Below, in pieces: positions 50,765 to 57,556 of a DNA stretch of 58,417 nt. Within the stretch, counting starts at the first letter, position 1. Every line of letters begins with the position of its first letter. The translations under genes and the position numbers were made by a program. This DNA is from Ruminococcaceae bacterium UBA2854 (GTDB lineage Bacteria; Bacillota; Clostridia; Oscillospirales; Acutalibacteraceae): NCBI GenBank assembly GCA_002350765.1, contig DEFK01000015.1, positions 83,079 through 141,495 on the forward strand, given 5' to 3'. Under the pieces are notes generated by a model that ran no database searches, was not told the origin of the DNA, and saw only the letters and a program-made list of their open reading frames with translations.

Positions 50765-52012
50765 ATGACAACAAAGGAACTGCTTATTAAAGCAAAGAAC
50801 GCTAAGGCGGAGTTAACCGCCGTATCGGTAGAAGAAATCAACAACGCCTTAAACGCGATGGCGCAGGCGCTTATTGACAACACAGACAAAATCTTAGAGG
50901 CTAACGCTAAGGACGTAGAGAAATCCAGAGGCGTTGTAAGCGATGTTATGATAGACAGGCTCTCGCTTTCCGAGGAGAGAATCGAGGGTATGGCTACGGG
51001 CGTAAGGGATGTAGCGAAGCTCCCCTCACCCGTGGGCAAGGTGTTAAAGAGAAACGAGCCTATTAAGGGGCTTGTTGTCGAGAAAACCTCGGTGGCTTTA
51101 GGCGTAGTGGCTATTATCTACGAAAGCCGTCCTAACGTAACCTCCGACGCGGCGGCGCTCGCGTTAAAGAGCGGTAACGTCTGCGTACTACGCTGCGGTA
51201 AAGAGGCTCACTCAAGCGCTTCGGCTATTGTTGACGCGTTACAGAGCGGTCTCGAGAGCGTAGGCTTGAGCAAGGATTTAGTCCTTCTCGTAGAGGACAT
51301 TACACGTCAGAGCGCTAACGAGCTTATGACAGCCGACGGATATGTTGACCTGCTTATTCCGAGAGGCGGAAAAGGCCTTATCACAGCCTGCTTAAAGAAC
51401 GCCACCGTTCCCTGCATCCAGACAGGCACGGGCATCTGCCACATTTACGTGGACGAGAGCGCGGATATTGATATGGCGCTGAATATTGTTGAGAACGCCA
51501 AGACCAGCCGTCCGTCCGTATGTAACGCGGAGGAGGTATTGGTTGTAAATAAGAATATCGCGGGCGAGTTCTTACCGAAGTTAAAGGAAAGAATCGTAGA
51601 CAACCGCAAGGAAAATCCCGTTGAGCTCAGGCTTGACGAGGAAGCGCAGAAGATTATCGACGGTACTCCCGCGGGCGCTGACGACTTCGACACGGAGTTC
51701 CTCGACTACATCTTAGCGGTTAAGATCGTTGATAACGTGGACGAGGCGATTGAGCATATTAACACTCATTCCACAGGTCACAGCGAGGCAATAGTTACCT
51801 CCGACAGCGTATCAGCCGAGAAGTTCACCAAGGGTATCGACAGCTCGTCCGTTTACGTTAACGCGAGCACACGCTTTACCGACGGCGGAGAGTTCGGATT
51901 AGGCTGTGAGATGGGTATTTCTACCCAGAAGCTCCACGCCAGAGGCCCGATGGGGCTTGAGGAGCTTAATACTTATAAGTATATTATCAGAGGCGAGGGT
52001 AACATAAGATAA
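50765..52012 (+). CDS. proA: glutamate-5-semialdehyde dehydrogenase (gamma-glutamyl phosphate reductase)
   Basis: 415 residues from ATG 50765 (leader repeat immediately upstream). Aldehyde dehydrogenase superfamily, ProA type: GVVAIIYESRPNVTSDAAALALKSGN, RGGKGLI, catalytic cysteine in SRPSVCNAEEVLV (near 249), and FTDGGEFGLGCEMGISTQKLHARGPMGLEELNT near the end, diagnostic of ProA. Second step of proline synthesis using NADPH. Confidence 0.96.
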   Translation: MTTKELLIKAKNAKAELTAVSVEEINNALNAMAQALIDNTDKILEANAKDVEKSRGVVSDVMIDRLSLSEERIEGMATGVRDVAKLPSPVGKVLKRNEPIKGLVVEKTSVALGVVAIIYESRPNVTSDAAALALKSGNVCVLRCGKEAHSSASAIVDALQSGLESVGLSKDLVLLVEDITRQSANELMTADGYVDLLIPRGGKGLITACLKNATVPCIQTGTGICHIYVDESADIDMALNIVENAKTSRPSVCNAEEVLVVNKNIAGEFLPKLKERIVDNRKENPVELRLDEEAQKIIDGTPAGADDFDTEFLDYILAVKIVDNVDEAIEHINTHSTGHSEAIVTSDSVSAEKFTKGIDSSSVYVNASTRFTDGGEFGLGCEMGISTQKLHARGPMGLEELNTYKYIIRGEGNIR

Positions 52013-52024
52013 GCGAAGCTTATC

Positions 52025-52612
52025 TGATGTTACAGTTGACAGTGGACGGTGGACAGTGAAGGTCGCGCAGATAGAGCGGACTTGAAAACAACAACGGTTT
52101 CCCGACTGTATTAATAAGTGGTAAAGCGAAACAAGTAAACGTCACCTCATCACCGTAGGGGCGGTGCTCCGACACCGCCCGAGGCACTTATCCTTACGTA
52201 TTTGCCCTATCCTTTCGCGGGAGCGAAACAATTAAAGATAACCGCCATATTCCTGCCATCGGCAGGAGGAAGTTTTCGAATACGAACGACTAACGTATCT
52301 CGGGCGGACACGGAGGTCCGCCCCTACGATGTCACGGTTTCGTTGAACTGACCACTGACCACTGCTCACTGACCACTGAGAACCGAGAACTGACTACTGA
52401 GAACTAAATAGATGAACCTATCCTCCCTATCCAAAACTTGACAGAGAATAAAAGGTTAGGGGGATATGGTTTAGTTAAGAGTTAAAAGGTAAAAGGTAAA
52501 AATATATAGATGAACGTATCCTCTTTATCCAAAACTTCATAGGACAATAGACGTACGGGGGATAACACATTTTAAATAGGAACGAAAAAACTTGACGAGG
52601 AGAATTAAAAAA
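52025..52612 (+). repeat. palindrome with MITE plus two tandem leader elements before proC
   Basis: Left arm AGTTGACAGTGGACGGTGGACAG, boundary GGTCGCGCAGATAGA, CCCGACTGTATTAATAAG; MITE 52154-52328; right arm CACTGACCACTGCT...GAGAACTGA; a 3'-truncated leader 52406-52465; heptamers AAAAGGT (52485-52503); then a second leader 52508-52612 ending TTGACGAGGAGAATTAAAAAA before the ATG. In this copy the last part has changed from GTGGAC to GAGGAG, which gives a normal RBS and destroys the hairpin. Confidence 0.82.
52154..52328. mobile_element. CGTAGGGGCGG MITE-like element, copy B
   Basis: 175 bp with inverted ends CGTAGGGGCGG / CCGCCCCTACG. The interior reads as the reverse complement of copies A and C (TTCCTGCCATCGGCAGGAGGAAG versus its complement), so it lies in the opposite orientation. 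Confidence 0.78.
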
Positions 52613-53407
52613 ATGAAATTTGGATTTATCGGCGCGGGAAATATGGGCGGAGCGTTATGCAAAGCCGTTTCCAAGAGCACCAAAGAAATTTTGATTGCGG
52701 ACTTTTTCGCTGAGAAAGCGGAGAAGCTCGCTGAGATTACAGGCGGAAAAACCGCCGACAACACTACAATAGCCGAGAACTGCGACTACATCTTCCTCGG
52801 CGTTAAACCGCAGATGATGGCGGAAATGCTCGGCGGTATCAAGGACAGCCTTAATAATAACAAGGACGTCGTGCTCGTCACAATGGCGGCAGGGCTTAAA
52901 ATCTCCACGATACAGGAAATGGCTGGCGGAGAGTACAAGGTTATCCGCATTATGCCCAACACTCCCGTCGAGGTCGGCGAGGGTGAAATCCTCTACACAA
53001 AGGGCGATAAAGTAACCGACAGCGAGCTCGAAACCTTCCTTACGAATATGAAGTTCGCGGGCAAGCTCAACGCTATCCCCGAGAGCCTTATGGACGCGGG
53101 ATGTTCGGTATCGGGCTGCGGACCCGCGTTCGTGTATATGTTTATAAGAAGTCTTGCCGAGGGCGGTATGGAATGTGGAATTGACGAGGAAACCGCCTTG
53201 CAGATGGCGGCTCAGACCGTAATCGGAAGCGCTAAGCTCCTTATGGAAAGCGGCGAAAATCCCGCTGATTTAATAGAAAAGGTCTGCTCCCCCGGCGGAA
53301 GTACGATCGAGGGCGTTAAGTCGCTCGATAACGATAACCTCGCGGACGTTGTCGTAAACGCCGTCAAAGCCGCGTATAAGAGAAATGTGGAGCTTGGGAA
53401 ATCGTAG
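52613..53407 (+). CDS. proC: pyrroline-5-carboxylate reductase
   Basis: 264 residues from ATG 52613, GAGGAG ten bases upstream. N-terminal Rossmann motif FGFIGAGNMGGALCKAV; IMPNTPVEVGEG; C-terminal VSGCGPAFVYMFIRSLAEGGMECG and VCSPGGSTIEGVKSL, the ProC signature. Last step of proline synthesis (pyrroline-5-carboxylate to proline). With proB and proA on the same strand, it forms a complete pathway, but repeats of about 0.5-0.6 kb separate the genes. Confidence 0.96.
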   Translation: MKFGFIGAGNMGGALCKAVSKSTKEILIADFFAEKAEKLAEITGGKTADNTTIAENCDYIFLGVKPQMMAEMLGGIKDSLNNNKDVVLVTMAAGLKISTIQEMAGGEYKVIRIMPNTPVEVGEGEILYTKGDKVTDSELETFLTNMKFAGKLNAIPESLMDAGCSVSGCGPAFVYMFIRSLAEGGMECGIDEETALQMAAQTVIGSAKLLMESGENPADLIEKVCSPGGSTIEGVKSLDNDNLADVVVNAVKAAYKRNVELGKS

Positions 53408-53735
53408 ATTTTAATAAGGGCTAAGGCTAAACAATTAAACGCCACCTTAACAACGTAGGGGCGGTGCTCCGACACCGCCCGTGATACGTTAGTCGTTCGT
53501 ATTCGAAAACTTCCTCCTGCCGATGGCAGGAATATGGCGGTTATGTTTAATTGTTTCGCTCCCGCGAAAGGATAGGGCAAATACGTAAGGATAAGTGCCT
53601 CGGGCGGACACGGAGGTCCGCCCCTACGATACGGCGAAACAAGTAAACGTCACCTCATATCGAAACTACGGCGCGAGGGATAGCACATTTAAAACAGGAA
53701 CGAACACGACTGACGCGGACACTTAAAAAATTAAA
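53408..53735 (+). repeat. MITE copy C and degenerate leader element
   Basis: Starts at the proC stop with TTAATAAGGGCTAAGG (palindrome remnant), MITE 53454-53628, then GTCACCTCATATCGAAAC and a degenerate leader: GGGATAGCACATTTAAAACAGGAACGAACACG, CTGACGCGGACACTT. Here a sigma-A promoter lies between the leader and the next gene. Confidence 0.72.
53454..53628. mobile_element. CGTAGGGGCGG MITE-like element, copy C
   Basis: 175 bp, same orientation as copy A and without its insertion. Ends CGTAGGGGCGG and CCGCCCCTACG. No coding capacity. Confidence 0.78.
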
Positions 53736-53750
53736 AAGTTGTCATAATTA

Positions 53751-53780
53751 TTGATATAGCGCGGCTTTCTATGCTATAAT
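53751..53780 (+). promoter_or_regulatory. promoter of the glycosyltransferase gene
   Basis: TTGATA (53751-53756), 18-bp spacer, TATAAT (53775-53780), about 60 bp before the ATG. Confidence 0.65.
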
Positions 53781-53838
53781 AATATGAATATAATTATCTA
53801 TACATTTCACGAGAAAAAGAAGTGTACGGAGGACTAAA

Positions 53839-54870
53839 ATGGAAATGACGGAAAAGATTATTACATTCGCGGTACCCTGTTACAATTCCGCGGAATATAT
53901 GGACCATTGTATAAGCACCCTGCTGTCAGTCGGCGAGGACGCGGAGATTATTCTCGTAGACGATGGCTCTACCAAGGATAATACTCCCGAAATCTGCGAC
54001 CGTTACGCCGAGAAATACCCGAACATCGTTAAGGTAATCCACCAGGAAAACGGCGGTCACGGCGAAGGCGTTAACCAGGGCTTGCGCCACGCTACAGGTA
54101 CATACTACAAGGTTGTAGACAGCGACGACTGGCTCGATATTGACTGTTTAAGACAGGTTCTCGTTAAGCTCAAGGAGCTCGAGAACAAGAACCTCGATAT
54201 GATGATTTGCAACTACGTTTACGAGCACGTCGAGGATAACACCACCCATACTATGCACTACAAAAACGTTTTCCCGCAGAACACCATTTTCGGCTGGGAT
54301 GACATAAGCGGGTTCAGCATTTCGCAATGTCTTTTAATGCACAGCGTAATCTACCGCACAGAGCTCTTAAAGGAATGTGGAGTTGTGCTGCCGAAGCACA
54401 CATTCTACGTAGACAATATCTTCGTATACACCCCGCTTCCCTACGTCAAGAACATCTACTATATGGACTTAGACCTCTACCGTTACTTTATCGGTCGTGA
54501 GGATCAGAGCGTTAACGAGCAGGTTATGGCTTCGAGAATCGACCAGCAGCTTCGTGTTACGTTCGCGATGATTGACGCGCACAAAATTGACGACGTGTTC
54601 AAGGTAAGCAAGAAGCTCGGTAAGTATATGAGAAAGTACATCGCGATGATGATGACGATTTCGACCATCTTCTGTGAGCTTTGCGAGTACGAGGATAAGG
54701 ACGAAAAGCGCAAGGGCTTGTGGAAGTATCTTCGCGACCGCGACGAAAAGCTGTATAAGCACGTAAGATACCGCACAATCTGGGGAATTGCTTGTATGCA
54801 GCATAAACCCGGACGTAAGCTCGCCGTGTTCCTCTATAGAATAGCAAGAAAAATTTATAAGTTTAACTAG
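53839..54870 (+). CDS. family 2 glycosyltransferase
   Basis: 343 residues. GT-A fold: TFAVPCYNSAEYMDHCISTLL at the start, VDDGSTKDNTPEI, GGHGEGVNQGLRHATGTYYKVVDSDDWLD with the DxD-type metal site (near 95). The C-terminal 100 residues are helical and basic. Transfers a sugar from a nucleotide donor, likely for a surface polymer. It is a single gene, with GGAGG before the ATG. Donor and acceptor cannot be inferred. Confidence 0.92.
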   Translation: MEMTEKIITFAVPCYNSAEYMDHCISTLLSVGEDAEIILVDDGSTKDNTPEICDRYAEKYPNIVKVIHQENGGHGEGVNQGLRHATGTYYKVVDSDDWLDIDCLRQVLVKLKELENKNLDMMICNYVYEHVEDNTTHTMHYKNVFPQNTIFGWDDISGFSISQCLLMHSVIYRTELLKECGVVLPKHTFYVDNIFVYTPLPYVKNIYYMDLDLYRYFIGREDQSVNEQVMASRIDQQLRVTFAMIDAHKIDDVFKVSKKLGKYMRKYIAMMMTISTIFCELCEYEDKDEKRKGLWKYLRDRDEKLYKHVRYRTIWGIACMQHKPGRKLAVFLYRIARKIYKFN

Positions 54871-54873
54871 TAC

Positions 54874-54901
54874 AAAGGACTGCTTCGGCAGTCCTTTTTT
54901 T
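54874..54901 (+). terminator. terminator of the glycosyltransferase gene
   Basis: AAAGGACTGC-TTCG-GCAGTCCTTT with seven T, UUCG tetraloop. Confidence 0.95.
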
Positions 54902-55128
54902 AGTTGACAGTTGACAGTGGTCAGTGGACAGTTCTCAGTAGTCAGTTCTCAGTTCTCAGTGAATGTCGAGTAGATAGAGTTTTTATATTATAGAACTTCT
55001 ATTCCCGACCGTATAAATAAAGATAAAGAAATATTAATTCGGTCGGGCGGTAAAGGTAAATCATTTATTCATTCTATCTACCCGACCATAACTGTCCACT
55101 GACCACTGTCCACTGCCCACTATTTTTT
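54902..55128. repeat. heptamer-armed palindrome (most intact copy)
   Basis: Left arm GTTGACA GTTGACA GTGGTCA GTGGACA GTTCTCA GTAGTCA GTTCTCA GTTCTCA GTGAATGTCGAGTAGATAGAG; core CCCGACCGTATAAATA...AATATTAATTCGGTCGGG; right boundary TTCTATCTACCCGACC; right arm ACTGTCC ACTGACC ACTGTCC ACTGCCC ACT. It serves as reference for the interrupted copy at 2217-2576. Confidence 0.85.
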
Positions 55129-55134
55129 CAAAAG

Positions 55135-55158
55135 TTGCATAAATCTATGCAATTTTTT
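55135..55158 (+). promoter_or_regulatory. palindrome TTGCATA-N4-TATGCAA before the VapE-like gene
   Basis: Perfect 7-bp inverted repeat followed by six T. It could be an operator for the gene starting at 55195 or a small terminator for read-through from the left. Confidence 0.5.
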
Positions 55159-55194
55159 CTCTTTTTGCGTTTATATGTGAAAGGGGAATTTTTT

Positions 55195-56751
55195 ATGACA
55201 AAATACAACTGGAAAAAAATACTTTCACACTCAGTCGAGGAAGCCGACGCTATAAAAAACCTCTCCACCCACCAACAGGCGTTCGACAACCTCTACAACT
55301 TCGAGGGCAGGATTGAGCTTGACGGCGAGAAATACTCCGTCGATATGCTGAAACTGCTCTATCTCACGGCGATTGAGAATGTCTGCTCGCCCGCGATAAT
55401 CGACTTCCTTACCTCGCTCGACAATCAAAAGACCGCCGAGGAGCTCGTGGACGAGGTACTGCTCGACATCTCGATAAATCAGCACAAAAAAACCCGCTTT
55501 CTAAGCGAGTTCAACAAGGCGGTAAGCCGTAAAAAGCGTGAGCAGAGCTACACTCCCGCGCCGAAAAAGCTGTGCCAGTACGTAGTCGAGGACGCGCTTA
55601 TGCAGCTTGACTTAAAGCTAAGGCTCAACCTCGTGACGAAGAAAATCGAGGTCACGGGCTACGGCGCAGAGGCGCTTTTAGAGCTCTACTCGCAGTCGAA
55701 TATCCTCAACATCCTGCCGAGCCTGCTGCTCGACCGACTGCGCTCGGACGAGATAAAATGCCTCGGTCACGGCACGTCGCAGATCGAAAAGTACATTTTC
55801 AATATCGCGGATATGAACCGCTATAATCCTATCCAGGAAATGCTCGAGGCAAATGAGAACGACGACGAGGGCAATATGGAAGTCCTGTACTCGATACTCG
55901 GGCTCACGGACGAGCTCGACCGAACGCTCGTTAAGAAGTGGTTTATCCAGACCGCGGCGCTGGCGTTCAATGACTTTGACAAGCAGATTTCCACCGAGGG
56001 AGTGCTTGTATTGCAGGGCGCGCAGGGTTGCGGAAAGACCTCGTTTTTCAGAAAAATGGCGCTTAAACCCGAGTGGTTTACCGAGGGCGCGGTTATCGAC
56101 GTCAAGAACAAGGACAGCATTATCACGGCTATCGGCACGTGGATTTGCGAGCTCGGCGAAATCGACAGCACGCTAAAGCGTGAGCAGAGCGCCTTAAAGG
56201 CTTTTATAACCCGACCGCTCGACAGAATACGCTTTCCCTACGCGGCGGCTGAATCGGAGCTCCCGCGCGCTACGAGTATGTGCGGTACGGTTAACCCTGA
56301 TAAGTTCCTCAACGACCCCACGGGCGCAAGGCGGTACTGGATAGTCAGCGTGGACAATATCGCGAAGAACACGCTCTTTTCCTTAGAGGACGAGCAGATA
56401 AAGTGGATTTGGGGCTACGCATACCATCTTTATAAGGAAAACCCCGCCAGCTTCCGACTTTCGGACAGCGACCTCGAAGCGCTCGAAAGGCGTAACCGAG
56501 GATTTAACTGCGAGCTGAAATATGAAGCCGAGGTGCTCGAGCTGCTCGATTTCAATTTGCCCGTTAAGGATTGGAGCGAAATCACCCCCGCGAGATTGGC
56601 GGGATTTTTAGGCGGTAAGGTGACGGCTAATCAGGTTGGTAGAATACTTACCAAACTGGCTATTGATGATGAGAGGATTGGAAAGAAGAAAGGTAAATAT
56701 ATAAGAGAATATATTATTCCTATAAAGAAATATTATAAGGTTAATATGTAA
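55195..56751 (+). CDS. VapE-like (virulence-associated E) ATPase/primase-helicase protein
   Basis: 518 residues from ATG 55195 (AAAGGGG upstream); a longer reading to 55135 lacks an RBS. The central VapE/D5-like P-loop: VLVLQGAQGCGKTSFFRKM near 270 (Walker A), then GTWICELGEIDSTLKREQSALKAFITRPLDRIRFPYA, TSMCGTVNPDKFLNDPTGARRYWIV with sensor and arginine-finger-type residues. Such proteins occur in prophages and phage satellites for replication. No integrase, capsid or terminase genes flank it, so it is an orphan, perhaps a remnant. Higher GC and codon use than neighbours suggest transfer. Confidence 0.85.
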   Translation: MTKYNWKKILSHSVEEADAIKNLSTHQQAFDNLYNFEGRIELDGEKYSVDMLKLLYLTAIENVCSPAIIDFLTSLDNQKTAEELVDEVLLDISINQHKKTRFLSEFNKAVSRKKREQSYTPAPKKLCQYVVEDALMQLDLKLRLNLVTKKIEVTGYGAEALLELYSQSNILNILPSLLLDRLRSDEIKCLGHGTSQIEKYIFNIADMNRYNPIQEMLEANENDDEGNMEVLYSILGLTDELDRTLVKKWFIQTAALAFNDFDKQISTEGVLVLQGAQGCGKTSFFRKMALKPEWFTEGAVIDVKNKDSIITAIGTWICELGEIDSTLKREQSALKAFITRPLDRIRFPYAAAESELPRATSMCGTVNPDKFLNDPTGARRYWIVSVDNIAKNTLFSLEDEQIKWIWGYAYHLYKENPASFRLSDSDLEALERRNRGFNCELKYEAEVLELLDFNLPVKDWSEITPARLAGFLGGKVTANQVGRILTKLAIDDERIGKKKGKYIREYIIPIKKYYKVNM

Positions 56752-56774
56752 TTTTATCAAAAAGTAGACAGCAA

Positions 56775-56804
56775 GTAGACAACAAATCAAAATTTGTTGT
56801 CTAC
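56775..56804. repeat. perfect 13-bp inverted repeat after the VapE-like gene
   Basis: GTAGACAACAAAT-CAAA-ATTTGTTGTCTAC. A direct copy of its start (GTAGACAGCAA) lies 12 bp upstream, and GACAACAATGACAACGAAT about 50 bp downstream. This could be a protein-binding site, an origin-like iteron region of a lost element, or a terminator lacking a T run. Confidence 0.55.
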
Positions 56805-56907
56805 CGTCAAACTCAGTATTTATGCGGGTTTCAGAGCTTGGTGACAACAATGACAACGAATTTCCTATAATTATGTAATTAAATAAAAAATATAATTATT
56901 TTTTATT

Positions 56908-56962
56908 TTAGGATTTAGCGTTTAGGATATAAGATTTAGTGATGGTCGTGCAGATAGAATAA
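56908..56962 (+). repeat. half of a heptamer-armed palindrome
   Basis: TTAGGAT TTAGCGT TTAGGAT ATAAGAT TTAGTGATGG followed by the boundary GTCGTGCAGATAGAATAAG; no right half follows. Confidence 0.6.
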
Positions 56963-56967
56963 GTTTA

Positions 56968-56999
56968 AGGTCGGAAGCATTAAAACTCCGACCTTTTTA
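56968..56999 (+). terminator. Rho-independent terminator
   Basis: AGGTCGGA-N11-TCCGACCT followed by TTTTT, about 215 bp after the VapE-like gene and just before the toxin-like locus promoter. Confidence 0.75.
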
Positions 57000-57010
57000 A
57001 TGAAATATTA

Positions 57011-57039
57011 TTGACTAAAACGAACGTATGTATTATAAT
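57011..57039 (+). promoter_or_regulatory. promoter of the small toxin-like mRNA
   Basis: TTGACT (57011-57016), 17-bp spacer, TATAAT (57034-57039). The expected transcription start is at about 57046, exactly at the first base of the inverted repeat GTGAGCTATCC. Confidence 0.85.
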
Positions 57040-57148
57040 TAAAGTGTGAGCTATCCAAAAACGGAAGCGGTTAGCCTTCTCACGAGGTACTGATAACCTT
57101 GTTTTACATAGAACCCTCACGGGAATATGTTAAGAGAGGGTGATTGTA

Positions 57149-57214
57149 ATGACCGAGTATTTACTATGTCTTACAATTATTTTCTTAATAATTTACTATA
57201 TTAAAGAAAAATAA
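57149..57214 (+). CDS. 21-residue hydrophobic peptide, candidate type I toxin
   Basis: ATG 57149 with AGAGGG eight bases upstream. Peptide: MTEYLLCLTIIFLIIYYI followed by KEK: one membrane-spanning helix with a short charged end, the usual form of small membrane toxins in type I toxin-antitoxin loci (TxpA, BsrG, Fst and holin-like groups). The mRNA leader of about 100 nt and the convergent antisense promoter support this. Too short for a secure family assignment; not shown to be toxic. Confidence 0.72.
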   Translation: MTEYLLCLTIIFLIIYYIKEK

Positions 57215-57245
57215 CCGCCATCTGTCCCTCGGCGGTTATTTTTAA
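57207..57245. terminator. bidirectional terminator shared by the sense and antisense RNAs
   Basis: AAAAATAACCGCC-N11-GGCGGTTATTTTT, overlapping the end of the toxin-like ORF. It has an A run on one side and a T run on the other, so it can end both transcripts. Confidence 0.9.
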
Positions 57246-57290
57246 CATAACTGACTTGGGCTAACCGTTTCTCGGATAGCTCACTTCCTA
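57207..57290 (-). ncRNA. candidate antisense RNA (antitoxin)
   Basis: Predicted from the promoter at 57323-57296 to the shared terminator: about 80 nt. It is complementary to the 3' end of the toxin-like mRNA (terminator hairpin and last codons) and, if that mRNA reads through, to its whole 3' part. Begins with GTGAGCTATCC like the sense RNA. Confidence 0.65.
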
Positions 57291-57295
57291 TAATT

Positions 57296-57323
57296 ATTAT
57301 AGCATATTTTATGTAGTTGTCAA
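57296..57323 (-). promoter_or_regulatory. promoter of the candidate antisense RNA
   Basis: Minus strand: TTGACA (57323-57318), 16-bp spacer, TATAAT (57301-57296); stronger by consensus than the sense promoter, as is usual for labile antitoxin RNAs. Confidence 0.82.
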
Positions 57324-57345
57324 GCAATATAAACACTTACCACTT

Positions 57346-57496
57346 TTTTACGCGCAAGCGTATTTCAATAACTTCAGTTCATTTCATTCGCGTAAGCGTA
57401 TTTCATTAAATTATAAATGAAATTTTACTATCGTAAAATGAAATAACTTCGTAATGAAATATTTTCGTTATGAATTTCCGCAAGCGGAATTAAAAA
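57346..57496. repeat. mini-hairpin repeat (ATGAAAT linkers), copy 4
   Basis: CGCGCAAGCG and CGCGTAAGCG blocks with ATTTCATT, then TTTTAC-TATC-GTAAAA, AAC-TTC-GTAA, AAC-like units and TTTCCGC-AA-GCGGAA separated by ATGAAAT. Order and orientation match 45990-46148. Confidence 0.75.
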
Positions 57497-57514
57497 TTAC
57501 CCCTCACTTACCAC

Positions 57515-57544
57515 TAAAAAAGGCTTCCCGAAGGAAGCCTTTTC
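57515..57544 (-). terminator. terminator of tuf
   Basis: AAAAGGCTTCC-CGA-AGGAAGCCTTTT, perfect, about 10 bp after the tuf stop codon. Confidence 0.9.
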
Positions 57545-57556
57545 TATTAAAATAAA

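Larger units (their letters stand above)
57046..57284. repeat. inverted repeat pair flanking the toxin-like locus
   Basis: GTGAGCTATCC (57046-57056) and CGGTTAGCC (57068-57076) have perfect inverted counterparts GGCTAACCG (57259-57267) and GGATAGCTCAC (57274-57284). The sense and antisense RNAs therefore begin with nearly the same sequence; a read-through sense RNA could fold its two ends together over 20 bp. Confidence 0.85.

Noticed and set aside
57046..57284. A MITE bounded by GTGAGCTATCC inverted repeats
   Set aside because: Kept only as an alternative: the repeats coincide with predicted transcription starts of two promoters lying outside them, and the interior encodes an ORF with RBS and a shared terminator, which a plain MITE would not explain. 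No second copy exists in the window.
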